From Flavobacteriales bacterium (lineage in GTDB: Bacteria; Bacteroidota; Bacteroidia; Flavobacteriales_F; PHOS-HE28): DNA of 64,000 nt. The stretch covers positions 186,001-250,000 of the forward strand of contig JADKFY010000003.1 of assembly GCA_016717305.1 (NCBI GenBank), given 5' to 3'. Position 1 is the stretch's first letter, and the number at the start of each line of letters is the position of its first letter. This document shows, piece by piece, positions 56,180-64,000 of this stretch. Under the pieces are notes generated by a model. That model was given only the letters and a program-made list of their open reading frames with translations. It made no database searches and had not been told where the DNA came from. Both the position numbers and the translations under genes were made by a program.

Positions 56180-57165
56180 TCACTTCTTCGCCTTCCTTAA
56201 CAAAACCTGCTGTCCCTCGGAAAGTCGCGTATCCTCAGGTAAGCCGTTGAATTTTGAAAGTCTGGCCAGCTTGACGCCGTACTTCTGGCTCACGTCCCAA
56301 AGGGTTTCGCCGGTTGCTCCAGTATGCACCTTCGCACTCTTGGCCGCATTGCGTTTGGGCTGGATGTAGATCACTTGTCCGGCCTTTAGCGTGGAATTCT
56401 TGTCCATGTCATTCCAACGCGCGATCATGCCGTGTGTCATTTCAAGCTGTTGTGCCAGATCGCGGAAAGATTCCCCTTCTTTCGCCCGCACGAACTTGAT
56501 GCGTCCTTCGAACTGCTCGATCGAACGCCCGGTGCCGAAAGTGATCACTTGACCTTCTGAACGGCTGCGTTGTGAACTGTTCGGGTTGGATCGTTGGAGT
56601 CCATTGCGCTGGTGTTCCCGCTGGGTTTCGCGGGTTTGTACGCCACATCCACACCACGGTCCAGGTTGTGCAGCTCGTATCGTTCGATCAAGGTGATCAA
56701 CTTGCTTGGGTAGTTGGGATCCGTTGCATAGCCCGCCTTCTTCAACCCCTTCGCCCAGCCTTGGTAGTCGGTGGACTTCAGTTCGAACAACGATGCGTAG
56801 CGGGCCTTTTGCAGGAATGCCGCATGGTCCTCGTAGCTCTGTGCCGCGTTCTTGTACTTTCGGAAACAATCGTTCTTCTTATCGTCATCGTGGTAGGTGC
56901 GGCCGCCGGTCCAATCGGGCGTGCATTTGATCCCGAAATGGTTGTTGCCTTCCCGCGCCAACACGCTGTTGCCGTTGCCACTTTCCAAAAGGCCCTGCGC
57001 CAACGTAATGCTCGCGGGAATGCCATGTTCCTTCATCTTCTTCACGGCCACCTCCTTCCATTCGGAAATGTATTCTTCCGCGGTGAACCGTTGGCCACTG
57101 GGTTGCCCTTGTGCGAACAAGGTCGCGGACCCAGCGAGAAGCGGAAATAGGAGGTGCTTGAGCAT
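56180..57165 (-). CDS. Glucosaminidase-LysM cell wall hydrolase, one frameshift
   Basis: Two frames make a protein of about 328 residues. The first, from ATG 57165 (MLKHLLFPLLAGSATLFAQ), is a signal peptide plus a glucosaminidase domain: SITLAQGLLESGNGNSVLAR, HFGIKCTPDWTGGRTYHDDD, YEDHAAFLQKARYASLFEL. It contains the catalytic glutamate in LLESG. The second, from about 56550, holds two LysM-type domains (IKFVRAKEGESFRDLAQQLE and VHTGATGETLWDVSQKYGVK) with a normal end. One base is missing near 56550; restoring it gives a length divisible by three. The protein would cut and bind peptidoglycan in the periplasm. Confidence 0.8.
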
Positions 57166-57367
57166 GATGAAAGGGTGCTTCGGATGGTTGGTGGACACCT
57201 CGGCAATAAGCGAAACTATTGGCGATCAGTCGGCCATTCAGCGCCACGGTAGTCGAGAAACCCACCGCCCGTTGTGAAAAGAACGTTACAAAAGGGTAGA
57301 AACGCATGCCAGCAGGGCGAACTTCGCAACTTGGAACGGTCCAATACGACCGTACACTGTTCAAAAC

Positions 57368-57571
57368 ATGACCGATAACCCAGGCAAGAACGAGGAAGAG
57401 GAGGAACGCTTCCGGCGCATGGGCTTGGAAGAAGGCGATTTCTACCTCAGTCCGGAAGGCTACATCGTGTTCACCGAACAGTACCACCTGAAGCGAGGAC
57501 ATTGTTGCCAGAGCGGGTGCCGGCATTGCCCGTATGGGTTCAACAAGAAAACGAAGAAAGAGCAAGTTTGA
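57368..57571 (+). CDS. DUF5522 small cysteine-rich protein
   Basis: The 67-residue product matches DUF5522: LEEGDFYLSPEGYIVFTEQY followed by HLKRGHCCQSGCRHCPYGFN with four conserved cysteines, probably a metal or Fe-S site. An acidic N-terminus and a basic tail (NKKTKKEQV) frame it. Function unknown. The frame is intact. It lies 45 bp before the next secreted-protein gene and is divergent from the glucosaminidase. Confidence 0.85.
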   Translation: MTDNPGKNEEEEERFRRMGLEEGDFYLSPEGYIVFTEQYHLKRGHCCQSGCRHCPYGFNKKTKKEQV

Positions 57572-57615
57572 GGCAGCACTCTACCGAGAAAAGGTATCTT
57601 CATGTAAAGATCATC

Positions 57616-59091
57616 ATGCGTACAGCCCTACTCTTCGCGTTTCTGGTAGCGGGTTCGTTTAGCAATGCTCAAAACTGGGCCTTGATCAACCCAGCCTACA
57701 AATACAACTATAGCAACGACGGTTCGGACACGATCAGCAACCAGGTCTTCGTGACGCACATTGATACGTTGGGGGTTGATAGTTTTCGGTATGAATTGAA
57801 CAGAGTCGCCGTTCATTGCGACACCTGTGGAACTGGCGGATCGACGGTGCTACTGCGTTTGGATGAGCCACAATTCCTTGGCGGGGAAGTGACCCACACG
57901 GAGAATAGATGGCACTTCAGAAATGGGCTCTCCTTCGTGCTATTTCCTGAAGCCATGGAGGGAATGACCTGGCTGATGGACTCTGCGAATATGGTTTGGG
58001 CCGAAATGGGTCCTACTCTGATAGGAACCCCGTTCGATCCTTTGGAGGAACGTCGTTCGATCCAACTCACAACAGGGGACAGCCTCGTGATCGGTCAAGA
58101 CCATGGGATCTTGCACTGGCCTTCGGATAAAGACCTGATCGGCGTCAATGGCCCCGACATCGGTACGCTGATCCCCGGTTTGGTGGATCTCTTTCCATAC
58201 GAGATCGGCGATGTGCTACAGTATGCCACGTGGTATGGTGGTTGTGATGCGATCGGCGGTTGCTTCGGGGATCAGCGCGACTATAAATTCACGGTCGCTT
58301 CGGCTGGCGAGGTTCAGGACAGTGCAATAGTTTTCGAAGGTTGGATGATCGAACATACCGACCACTACTTCCAGAATAATATTGGGTCACCGACGTACCA
58401 TATCCACAATTACTTGAACCAAGCAGCCACTTGGAGCGCCGGGACTCCCGAATACCCATGGCCTGAACTGATATTCTCCTTCCCTGGTCAGTTGGTCCGC
58501 ACCACACACCGCGTGTCACTCGACGACACGTGGCCTGTCCTGTGTGTGGCGGAACATGGACTTGATGCCTCTGGTCGATACATCATTGGTTGCCGCAGTC
58601 TGGGAGATGGGTCCTTCCTCTTCGACCAAGAGCCACAGCCTGCCGATGATGGGTATTCGGCGTTCACTGGCCCAGAGGACTACTGCCCTGGAGGAACGCA
58701 GCCGGATTGCGGCGTGCGGTACACGGCCGGACTCGGACTTGAATGGTTCATTGGGAACTATTTCGAACGGGGAGAATCCTACGTGCTGAGTGGCGCGATT
58801 CTCGGCGGAGATACGCTTGGAACCATCACCCCGGATGACATCCTACTTGGCCTGCGCGAGACAAGTCTGATCGATACCTCGTTCTTCCCGAACCCTGCCA
58901 ACGATCAATTACAATTGAGATCCGCAACTCCCGGCACCACTTATACCATCCTCGATCTCAATGGCCGGATCCTTGCCACACACAAGATCACCGCTACCAA
59001 CGAGAGCATCAACGTGCAGCACCTTCAGCCCGGTGCCTACTTGTTAAAGATCGAAGGCATGACAGCCCAACGATTCATGATCATGCGATGA
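57616..59091 (+). CDS. T9SS cargo protein
   Basis: The product (491 residues from ATG 57616) has a signal peptide (MRTALLFAFLVAGSFSNAQN) and a beta-rich mature part: WALINPAYKYNYSNDG, EVTHTENRWHFRNGLSFVLF, YATWYGGCDAIGGCFGDQRD. The C-terminus (FFPNPANDQLQLRSAT ... TILDLNGRILATHKITA ... AYLLKIEGMTAQRFMIMR) is a T9SS type A sorting domain. Its central domain is not one I recognise. TATCTTCA at 57595-57602 lies 13 bp before the start. The frame is intact. Confidence 0.88.
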   Translation: MRTALLFAFLVAGSFSNAQNWALINPAYKYNYSNDGSDTISNQVFVTHIDTLGVDSFRYELNRVAVHCDTCGTGGSTVLLRLDEPQFLGGEVTHTENRWHFRNGLSFVLFPEAMEGMTWLMDSANMVWAEMGPTLIGTPFDPLEERRSIQLTTGDSLVIGQDHGILHWPSDKDLIGVNGPDIGTLIPGLVDLFPYEIGDVLQYATWYGGCDAIGGCFGDQRDYKFTVASAGEVQDSAIVFEGWMIEHTDHYFQNNIGSPTYHIHNYLNQAATWSAGTPEYPWPELIFSFPGQLVRTTHRVSLDDTWPVLCVAEHGLDASGRYIIGCRSLGDGSFLFDQEPQPADDGYSAFTGPEDYCPGGTQPDCGVRYTAGLGLEWFIGNYFERGESYVLSGAILGGDTLGTITPDDILLGLRETSLIDTSFFPNPANDQLQLRSATPGTTYTILDLNGRILATHKITATNESINVQHLQPGAYLLKIEGMTAQRFMIMR

Positions 59092-59119
59092 TCCGTGTGA
59101 AGTACCGACCTTCGCGGTG

Positions 59120-61177
59120 ATGAGCACTGCGACCACCACCGACCTCGATCAATTCCAACAAACCATCCGCGAAGGCATTCCCGATGTCCTTCCGCCAGCC
59201 CAACCGCTGGACCTTTCCGTGAGCCACGCGCCCAAGCGCAAGGACATTCTCACGACAGTAGAAAAGAAGCTGGCCTTACGCAACGCCCTGCGTTATTTTC
59301 CAAAAAGCCAGCACGGAATACTGGCCCCGGAATTCGCGCAGGAGTTGAAGGAACACGGTCGCATTTACATGTATCATCTGCGTCCGGAGCATGCCATGCG
59401 CGCTCGTCCGATCGCGGACTATCCCTCAAAATGCACGCAGGCCGCAGCGATCATGTTGATGATACAGAACAACTTGGATCCGGCTGTGGCACAACACCCG
59501 CACGAACTGATCACCTACGGCGGCAATGGCGCGGTGTTCCAGAACTGGGCGCAGTACAGGCTCACGATGAAGTACCTGAGCGAGATGAGCGATGACCAGA
59601 CCTTGGTGATGTACAGCGGCCATCCGCTCGGCCTCTTCCCAAGCCACACTGAGGCACCGCGCGTGGTGGTGACCAACGGCATGATGATCCCGAACTACAG
59701 CAAGCCGGACGATTGGGAGAAGTTCAACGCGCTGGGCGTAACTCAGTACGGGCAGATGACCGCCGGCAGCTACATGTACATCGGTCCGCAGGGGATCGTG
59801 CACGGCACGACGATCACCGTGTTGAACGCTTGCCGCATGTTGAAGGGAGCGGACAGGACCACCAAAGGCAAACTCTTCGTTACGGCCGGTCTCGGCGGTA
59901 TGAGCGGTGCTCAACCGAAGGCGGGGAATATCGCCGGCGTGGTCACGATCTGCGCAGAAGTGAACGCCACGGCCGCACACAAACGTCAAAGCCAAGGCTG
60001 GGTGGATGAAGTGATCGAAGATGTGGATGCGTGTATCGATACGGCGATCACTTCGCAGAAGAAGGGTGAGGCGCACAGCATCGCTTTCCTCGGCAACGTG
60101 GTCGACCTGTGGGAGCGCTTGGCGGAACGAAGCATCCATGTGGACCTCGGCAGCGACCAGACGAGTTTGCACAATCCATGGGCCGGTGGCTATTACCCAG
60201 CGGGCCTCAGCTACGAGCAGAGCAACGACCTGATGGTGAAGGACCCCGCTGCCTTCAAACTACGTGTGCAGGAAAGTTTGAAACGTCAGGTGAAAGCGAT
60301 CAATACGCTCACCGGCGCGGGCATGTACTTCTTCGATTACGGCAATGCCTTCCTGCTCGAAGCTGGCCGTGCAGGCGCAGATGTATTCGGCTCCACTCTC
60401 CTAGGGAGAGGGGCTGGGGGTGAGGGCGAATTCCGCTACCCCAGCTATGTGGAGGACATCATGGGGCCAATGTGTTTCGACCACGGCTTCGGGCCGTTCC
60501 GGTGGGTATGCACCAGCGGCGATGCGAAAGACCTTGCAACAAGCGATCGCATTGCGGGCGATGTTTTGGAAGCAATGCTCAAGGAAGCACCCGATACGAT
60601 CAGCCAACAGATCGCGGACAACCTGCATTGGATACGCAACGCTCAATCCAACAAGCTTGTCGTTGGCAGCCAAGCCCGGATCCTTTATGCAGACAGTGAG
60701 GGACGGATCCGGATCGCCGAAGCTTTCAACAAGGCGATCAAGAGTGGAGAGATCTCTGCTCCGATAGTACTAGGTCGTGATCACCACGATGTGAGCGGCA
60801 CTGATAGTCCCTATCGTGAGACCAGCAACATCCGAGATGGTAGCCGCTTCACCGCCGACATGGCCGTGCAGAATTTCGTGGGCGATGCGTTCCGCGGCGC
60901 TACGTGGATCAGCTTGCACAACGGCGGCGGCGTAGGTTGGGGCGAGGTGATCAACGGCGGCTTCGGCATGGTGCTGGACGGAAGCGCAGATAGCGACCGC
61001 AGGCTGAAGAGCATGCTGCTTTGGGATGTGAACAACGGTATCGCACGCAGAGCTTGGGCTCGCAACCCGAATGCGGTTTGGAGCATCGAGCAGGAGATGA
61101 AGCGCACCCCCGGACTGAAAGTGACTTTGCCGAACGAAGCGGAAGACGACCTTATTGATCGTGCGATCGGAAAATGA
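59120..61177 (+). CDS. hutU: Urocanate hydratase
   Basis: The 685-residue product is urocanase, which hydrates urocanate to imidazolonepropionate in histidine breakdown using bound NAD+. Motifs include YGGNGAVFQNWAQYRLTMKY, MYSGHPLGLFPSHTEAPRVV, QGIVHGTTITVLNACRM, TAGLGGMSGAQPKAGNIAGV (NAD+ binding), MGPMCFDHGFGPFRWVCTSG and FRGATWISLHNGGGVGWGEV. Between ADVFG and FRYPSYVEDIMG a short repeat-derived insertion (60391-60427) adds about 12 residues (STLLGRGAGGEGE) without breaking the frame. ATG 59120 was chosen; a GTG lies one codon before it. No other hut genes are in the window. Confidence 0.95.
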   Translation: MSTATTTDLDQFQQTIREGIPDVLPPAQPLDLSVSHAPKRKDILTTVEKKLALRNALRYFPKSQHGILAPEFAQELKEHGRIYMYHLRPEHAMRARPIADYPSKCTQAAAIMLMIQNNLDPAVAQHPHELITYGGNGAVFQNWAQYRLTMKYLSEMSDDQTLVMYSGHPLGLFPSHTEAPRVVVTNGMMIPNYSKPDDWEKFNALGVTQYGQMTAGSYMYIGPQGIVHGTTITVLNACRMLKGADRTTKGKLFVTAGLGGMSGAQPKAGNIAGVVTICAEVNATAAHKRQSQGWVDEVIEDVDACIDTAITSQKKGEAHSIAFLGNVVDLWERLAERSIHVDLGSDQTSLHNPWAGGYYPAGLSYEQSNDLMVKDPAAFKLRVQESLKRQVKAINTLTGAGMYFFDYGNAFLLEAGRAGADVFGSTLLGRGAGGEGEFRYPSYVEDIMGPMCFDHGFGPFRWVCTSGDAKDLATSDRIAGDVLEAMLKEAPDTISQQIADNLHWIRNAQSNKLVVGSQARILYADSEGRIRIAEAFNKAIKSGEISAPIVLGRDHHDVSGTDSPYRETSNIRDGSRFTADMAVQNFVGDAFRGATWISLHNGGGVGWGEVINGGFGMVLDGSADSDRRLKSMLLWDVNNGIARRAWARNPNAVWSIEQEMKRTPGLKVTLPNEAEDDLIDRAIGK
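60391..60427. repeat. Palindromic repeat inserted in frame in hutU
   Basis: CTCTCCTAGGGAGAG is a perfect hairpin followed by GGGCTGGGGGTGAGGGC. This resembles CTCTCC...GGAGAGGGnTGGGGTGAGG repeats that I recall from Bacteroidota intergenic regions. Here it lies inside hutU and codes for STLLGRGAGGEG. Confidence 0.6.
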
Positions 61178-61334
61178 ATGGTTCAGACCAAGAATGCCGC
61201 CGAGGGCCATACGACCATCTCCCCTTGTGATCTTCTAACTTTCTGATCATTTTCGTTCCCGACCCAACCCTGGGACCAAAACCTCCGTGTATGTGATGGA
61301 AAGACAAATCAACCCCAACCAAACTCTGATCGAC

Positions 61335-62873
61335 ATGAACTTACGCTCGTTTAACCTTGGAACTGCCCTGCTGCTTGGTATCGCGGTCTTTGCGCAGCCC
61401 ATGCCACCATACGACGTCACCGTGGGCGGCGTTGTCCTAGGCTGCTCTCCGAACGGCTCTGTGAACATCACCACGAACTCCATCACCCAGCCTGCCATCG
61501 ATATCGATGTAACCTTGGATGCCAACTGCAGTTTTTCCGTTGACTTGCTCATGGATTCGTACAGTGGGGGCTTCATTCTGAGCACACCATGCAACGGAGC
61601 CATCCAGCAAGCTGCAGCTGCCTATCAAGTGAACGCTCTCCAACTCGATTCCACTTATTTGTTCGTTACGTTCAACTGCACCAATTCCGCAATTGATTGC
61701 TTAGGCATCTCGGGTGGTTCGAACCTTCCTGGATCTCCGTGCAACGATAACGACCCGAATACCCTCGGAGATGCATGGACCGCGGATTGCATGTGCGCTG
61801 GCGGACCAGCCCTGCCCTGCTATGCCTGCATCACCATAAGCCAAGCTACCACTCCTGCAGTTGGTGACATTCCCTTCATGGCCTACTTGGAGAACTGTTC
61901 GGGTGGCGGTGTCGCACCATACACCTACGCATGGTCCTTTGACGGCGGCCTTACCTATGAGGCCGCACCTGCCGACACCGCGATGGCATTTACTACTGGC
62001 ACGCATCTGGTTTGCATGATGATGACAAGCGCTGATGGATGCACAAGTATTGCCTGCGATAGCTTGATCGTGGATAGCAACGGCGTGATCAACGGAGGTA
62101 CCGGGGCGTATGATTGCTTGCAGATCTTGAACGGTCCGAACGTTCCCGGCACACCGTGTACCTTGTTCGGAGCGAACGAATTTGGTACATGGAGCGCGGC
62201 GTGCATGTGCATGCCCGATTCATCGAACACCACGTGCGAAGCCGGCTTCTTCGCGATGCAGGCCTACCAATGGGTGGACAGCGCGGCCAACCCCAATGGT
62301 GGTGGTGGCGAACCGGTCCCGAATGAATTATGGATCTGGAACCTGAGCAGTGGTGGCGCCGGTAATTTCCAATACACCTGGGACTTCGGCGATGGCACCA
62401 CTTCAACCGACCCGTTCCCTACGCATACGTACGCCAGCGGCAGCGCCTACTTGCTCTGCCTAACGATCGCCGATGGGGCCGGTTGCACCGACACGTATTG
62501 CGACTCGATCTCGGTGGATGGCGATGGCCTGCTCAATGGTTTATTGGCGCCCGGCAACCGGAACACATTCACAGTGAATGTGATGAACGCGTTGAGCACC
62601 GGCGTGCAAGAAACGCCCGCCCACGCTGACCTGAGCACTTGGCCGAACCCGGTGTCGAACAATCTGATGCTCTCGCTCCAAAGTGCAAAGAGCGGTCGTT
62701 TGGAAGTAAGCATTTTGGACCTGAACGGTCGTGTGGTCCTTTCCACATCCGATCCAATAAGCGCTGGCAAGAACCAACTGGTTGTTCCTGTGAACGAACT
62801 GGTGAGCGGTGTTTACGTCGTTCGGATCGGCGATGGAACAAACTCCGTTAGCCGTCGTTTCGTGAAGCAGTAG
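61335..62873 (+). CDS. T9SS cargo protein with PKD-like domains
   Basis: The 512-residue product from ATG 61335 has a signal peptide ending IAVFAQPM. Two repeats of a DUF-like element occur (LPGSPCNDNDPNTLGDAWTA with DCMC; VPGTPCTLFGANEFGTWSAA with CMC), alternating with PKD-type domains (YTYAWSFDGGLTYEAAPADT; QYTWDFGDGTTSTDPFPTHT). The tail (STWPNPVSNNLMLSLQ ... VSILDLNGRVVLSTSD ... GVYVVRIGDGTNSVSRRFVK) is a T9SS type A sorting domain. It is probably a surface adhesin or enzyme accessory. A terminator follows at 62894-62925. Confidence 0.88.
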   Translation: MNLRSFNLGTALLLGIAVFAQPMPPYDVTVGGVVLGCSPNGSVNITTNSITQPAIDIDVTLDANCSFSVDLLMDSYSGGFILSTPCNGAIQQAAAAYQVNALQLDSTYLFVTFNCTNSAIDCLGISGGSNLPGSPCNDNDPNTLGDAWTADCMCAGGPALPCYACITISQATTPAVGDIPFMAYLENCSGGGVAPYTYAWSFDGGLTYEAAPADTAMAFTTGTHLVCMMMTSADGCTSIACDSLIVDSNGVINGGTGAYDCLQILNGPNVPGTPCTLFGANEFGTWSAACMCMPDSSNTTCEAGFFAMQAYQWVDSAANPNGGGGEPVPNELWIWNLSSGGAGNFQYTWDFGDGTTSTDPFPTHTYASGSAYLLCLTIADGAGCTDTYCDSISVDGDGLLNGLLAPGNRNTFTVNVMNALSTGVQETPAHADLSTWPNPVSNNLMLSLQSAKSGRLEVSILDLNGRVVLSTSDPISAGKNQLVVPVNELVSGVYVVRIGDGTNSVSRRFVKQ

Positions 62874-62893
62874 GCTCCTTGACCGCAATTCCG

Positions 62894-62925
62894 AAAGGCC
62901 GTCCTACCTTGGTAGGGCGGCCTTT
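62894..62925 (+). terminator. Rho-independent terminator
   Basis: Stem AAAGGCCGTCCTACC / GGTAGGGCGGCCTTT (loop TT), 20 bp after the PKD-protein stop; T-rich on both sides, so it may work in both directions. Confidence 0.88.
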
Positions 62926-63028
62926 CTCAACTTATCCGGCATCCTTCGGAACGTATATTTCGTCATGCTCACCCAACCATTGCCAAGAGATCTGCGTGTA
63001 TGAAGTTGAAACCTGAAAATCGAACCCC

Positions 63029-64000
63029 ATGAGAACCCTGATTCGCTCCCTCGCCCTATACATTGCCATTTTCCTCGGAATGGCTGCCACTGCGCAGAAC
63101 GCGGTCACAGTGACCGGCACGGTTTCCCTTGCATCGGCCTGTCCTATCCGGTTCGTTTCACCACCAACACGGCACCTGCCATCGACACCACGATCTACAC
63201 CGGAGCGAATTGTGCTTACAGCTTCACTTTCTTCCCGGTCGAGACATCAGGCACCTTTGGCGTAGAGACGAGTTGCGACGGCGGCGTGACGTGGAACGCC
63301 GTGACAGGTTCGTGGAACATGCCTTTTGAGACAATTATCCTCGATCTATCCTGCAATGGGGCATCGGGCCCAATGAATGATGAATGCTTCAACGGGACAT
63401 TGATCACAGCGGACAGTTCGTGCGTGTCTGTTTCTGGAAACTTGGCCAACGCGACCGAAACGCTGCCTCCGATCAATTGTGCTGGATTCATGTCATCGCT
63501 CGCGAATGACGTATGGTACCGTTTCTACGCGACGGGAATTACCTCAGTGGTCCAGGTGACCGGCGATGCTGACTTGGACGTGGTTCTCGAAGTCTTTATG
63601 GGAAGTTGCACTGCTTTAGGCTCCCTCAGTTGCTCGGACAACACTTTTGATGGAGGTCTAGAAGAGGTCACGTTCACGACCATTCCTGGCCAAGAATACT
63701 TCTACCGCATCTATGAGTTCACGCCCGGTGAACCGGCCAGTTCGCTCACGTTCACAACCTGCGTTATCGGTAGCAACAGTAATTTGGACTGTGAAGATGT
63801 GCTTGGGGGAACCGCATTGCCAGGTACATCATGCGACGATGGCGATCCGAACACTCTAAATGACAAGTGGACTCCGTGGTGTGCGTGCACTGGCTCGCCC
63901 GATGGAGCGTGTCTTACCTACGGATTGGAATCGCAGTACATGGAGAACGGCGTTCCGGTCCCATGGCAAGTGGTTCTGTCCGCTTGGAGCACAGGTGTAG
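63029..64000 (+). CDS. Secreted PKD/pre-peptidase-type protein, partial, with frameshift
   Basis: ATG 63029 starts a signal peptide (LIRSLALYIAIFLGMAATAQ). One base shift near 63135 moves from TVSLASACPIRFVS to LSYPVRFTTNTAPAIDTTIY; from there the frame is open to the window end. Later parts read NDECFNGTLITADSSCVSVS, ANDVWYRFYATGITSVVQVT, DLDVVLEVFMGSCTALGSLS, a PPC-like (bacterial pre-peptidase) layout, then LPGTSCDDGDPNTLNDKW, the same element as in the preceding protein. The two genes are probably tandem paralogues. The C-terminus and any T9SS tail lie beyond the window. Confidence 0.78.

Overview
The window looks like a chromosomal segment of an uncultivated Bacteroidota bacterium, most likely Flavobacteriales. 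The grounds are several secreted proteins with a signal peptide and a C-terminal type IX secretion (T9SS) sorting domain, the T9SS regulator PorX, a fused LpxC/FabZ gene next to lpxD and lpxA, PorT-like outer-membrane barrels, and TAnnTTTG-type promoter elements with few clear Shine-Dalgarno sites. Protein families are assigned from memory of their motifs; no database was searched.

Layout. 1-9.1 kb: a truncated secreted protein, a MATE exporter, a PorT-like barrel, porX, a BNR-propeller T9SS protein and an HD-domain hydrolase that a one-base lesion fuses to it. 9.1-17.3 kb: an accessory stretch with a G/C-only island, a small membrane protein, a CdiI-like immunity gene with a possible toxin tail, two large T9SS cargo genes (one with two in-frame TAG codons), an XRE regulator, a striking 22-bp tandem array and a fibronectin-III protein. 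17.9-25.8 kb: nearly every gene is broken by single-base shifts (T9SS protein, transposase fragment, EEP phosphatase, LpxH-like phosphatase, lamin-tail lipoprotein, MBL hydrolase, CDGSH-type Fe-S protein, STAS-like protein). 25.8-30.1 kb: tiny single-helix membrane proteins, a barrel, a flavin-binding stress protein and small envelope proteins.

30.3-42.8 kb is the best-preserved part: DUF2911, lpxD, lpxC-fabZ, lpxA, an ABC ATPase coupled to a polytopic membrane protein, an unusual efp, a T9SS protein with a decayed copy, a second lpxD and a SpoIIE-type phosphatase. 42.8-47.7 kb (minus strand) is a polysaccharide module: flippase, two chain-length regulators and a polymerase/ligase. 47.8-64 kb carries a TonB-like protein, a glycosyltransferase, rnhB, a large anchored propeller protein, the TrkH/TrkA potassium system, a glucosaminidase-LysM protein, urocanate hydratase (with a small repeat inserted in frame) and three T9SS cargo genes, the last cut by the window end.

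The most unusual signals are the 22-bp array at 15.9-16.4 kb with a perfectly conserved ACGATCGT core, the dense frameshift zone, -7-like promoter elements lying 3-5 nt before many start codons, an EF-P without its modifiable lysine, and the toxin/immunity remnant. No tRNA, rRNA, complete insertion sequence or CRISPR array was seen.
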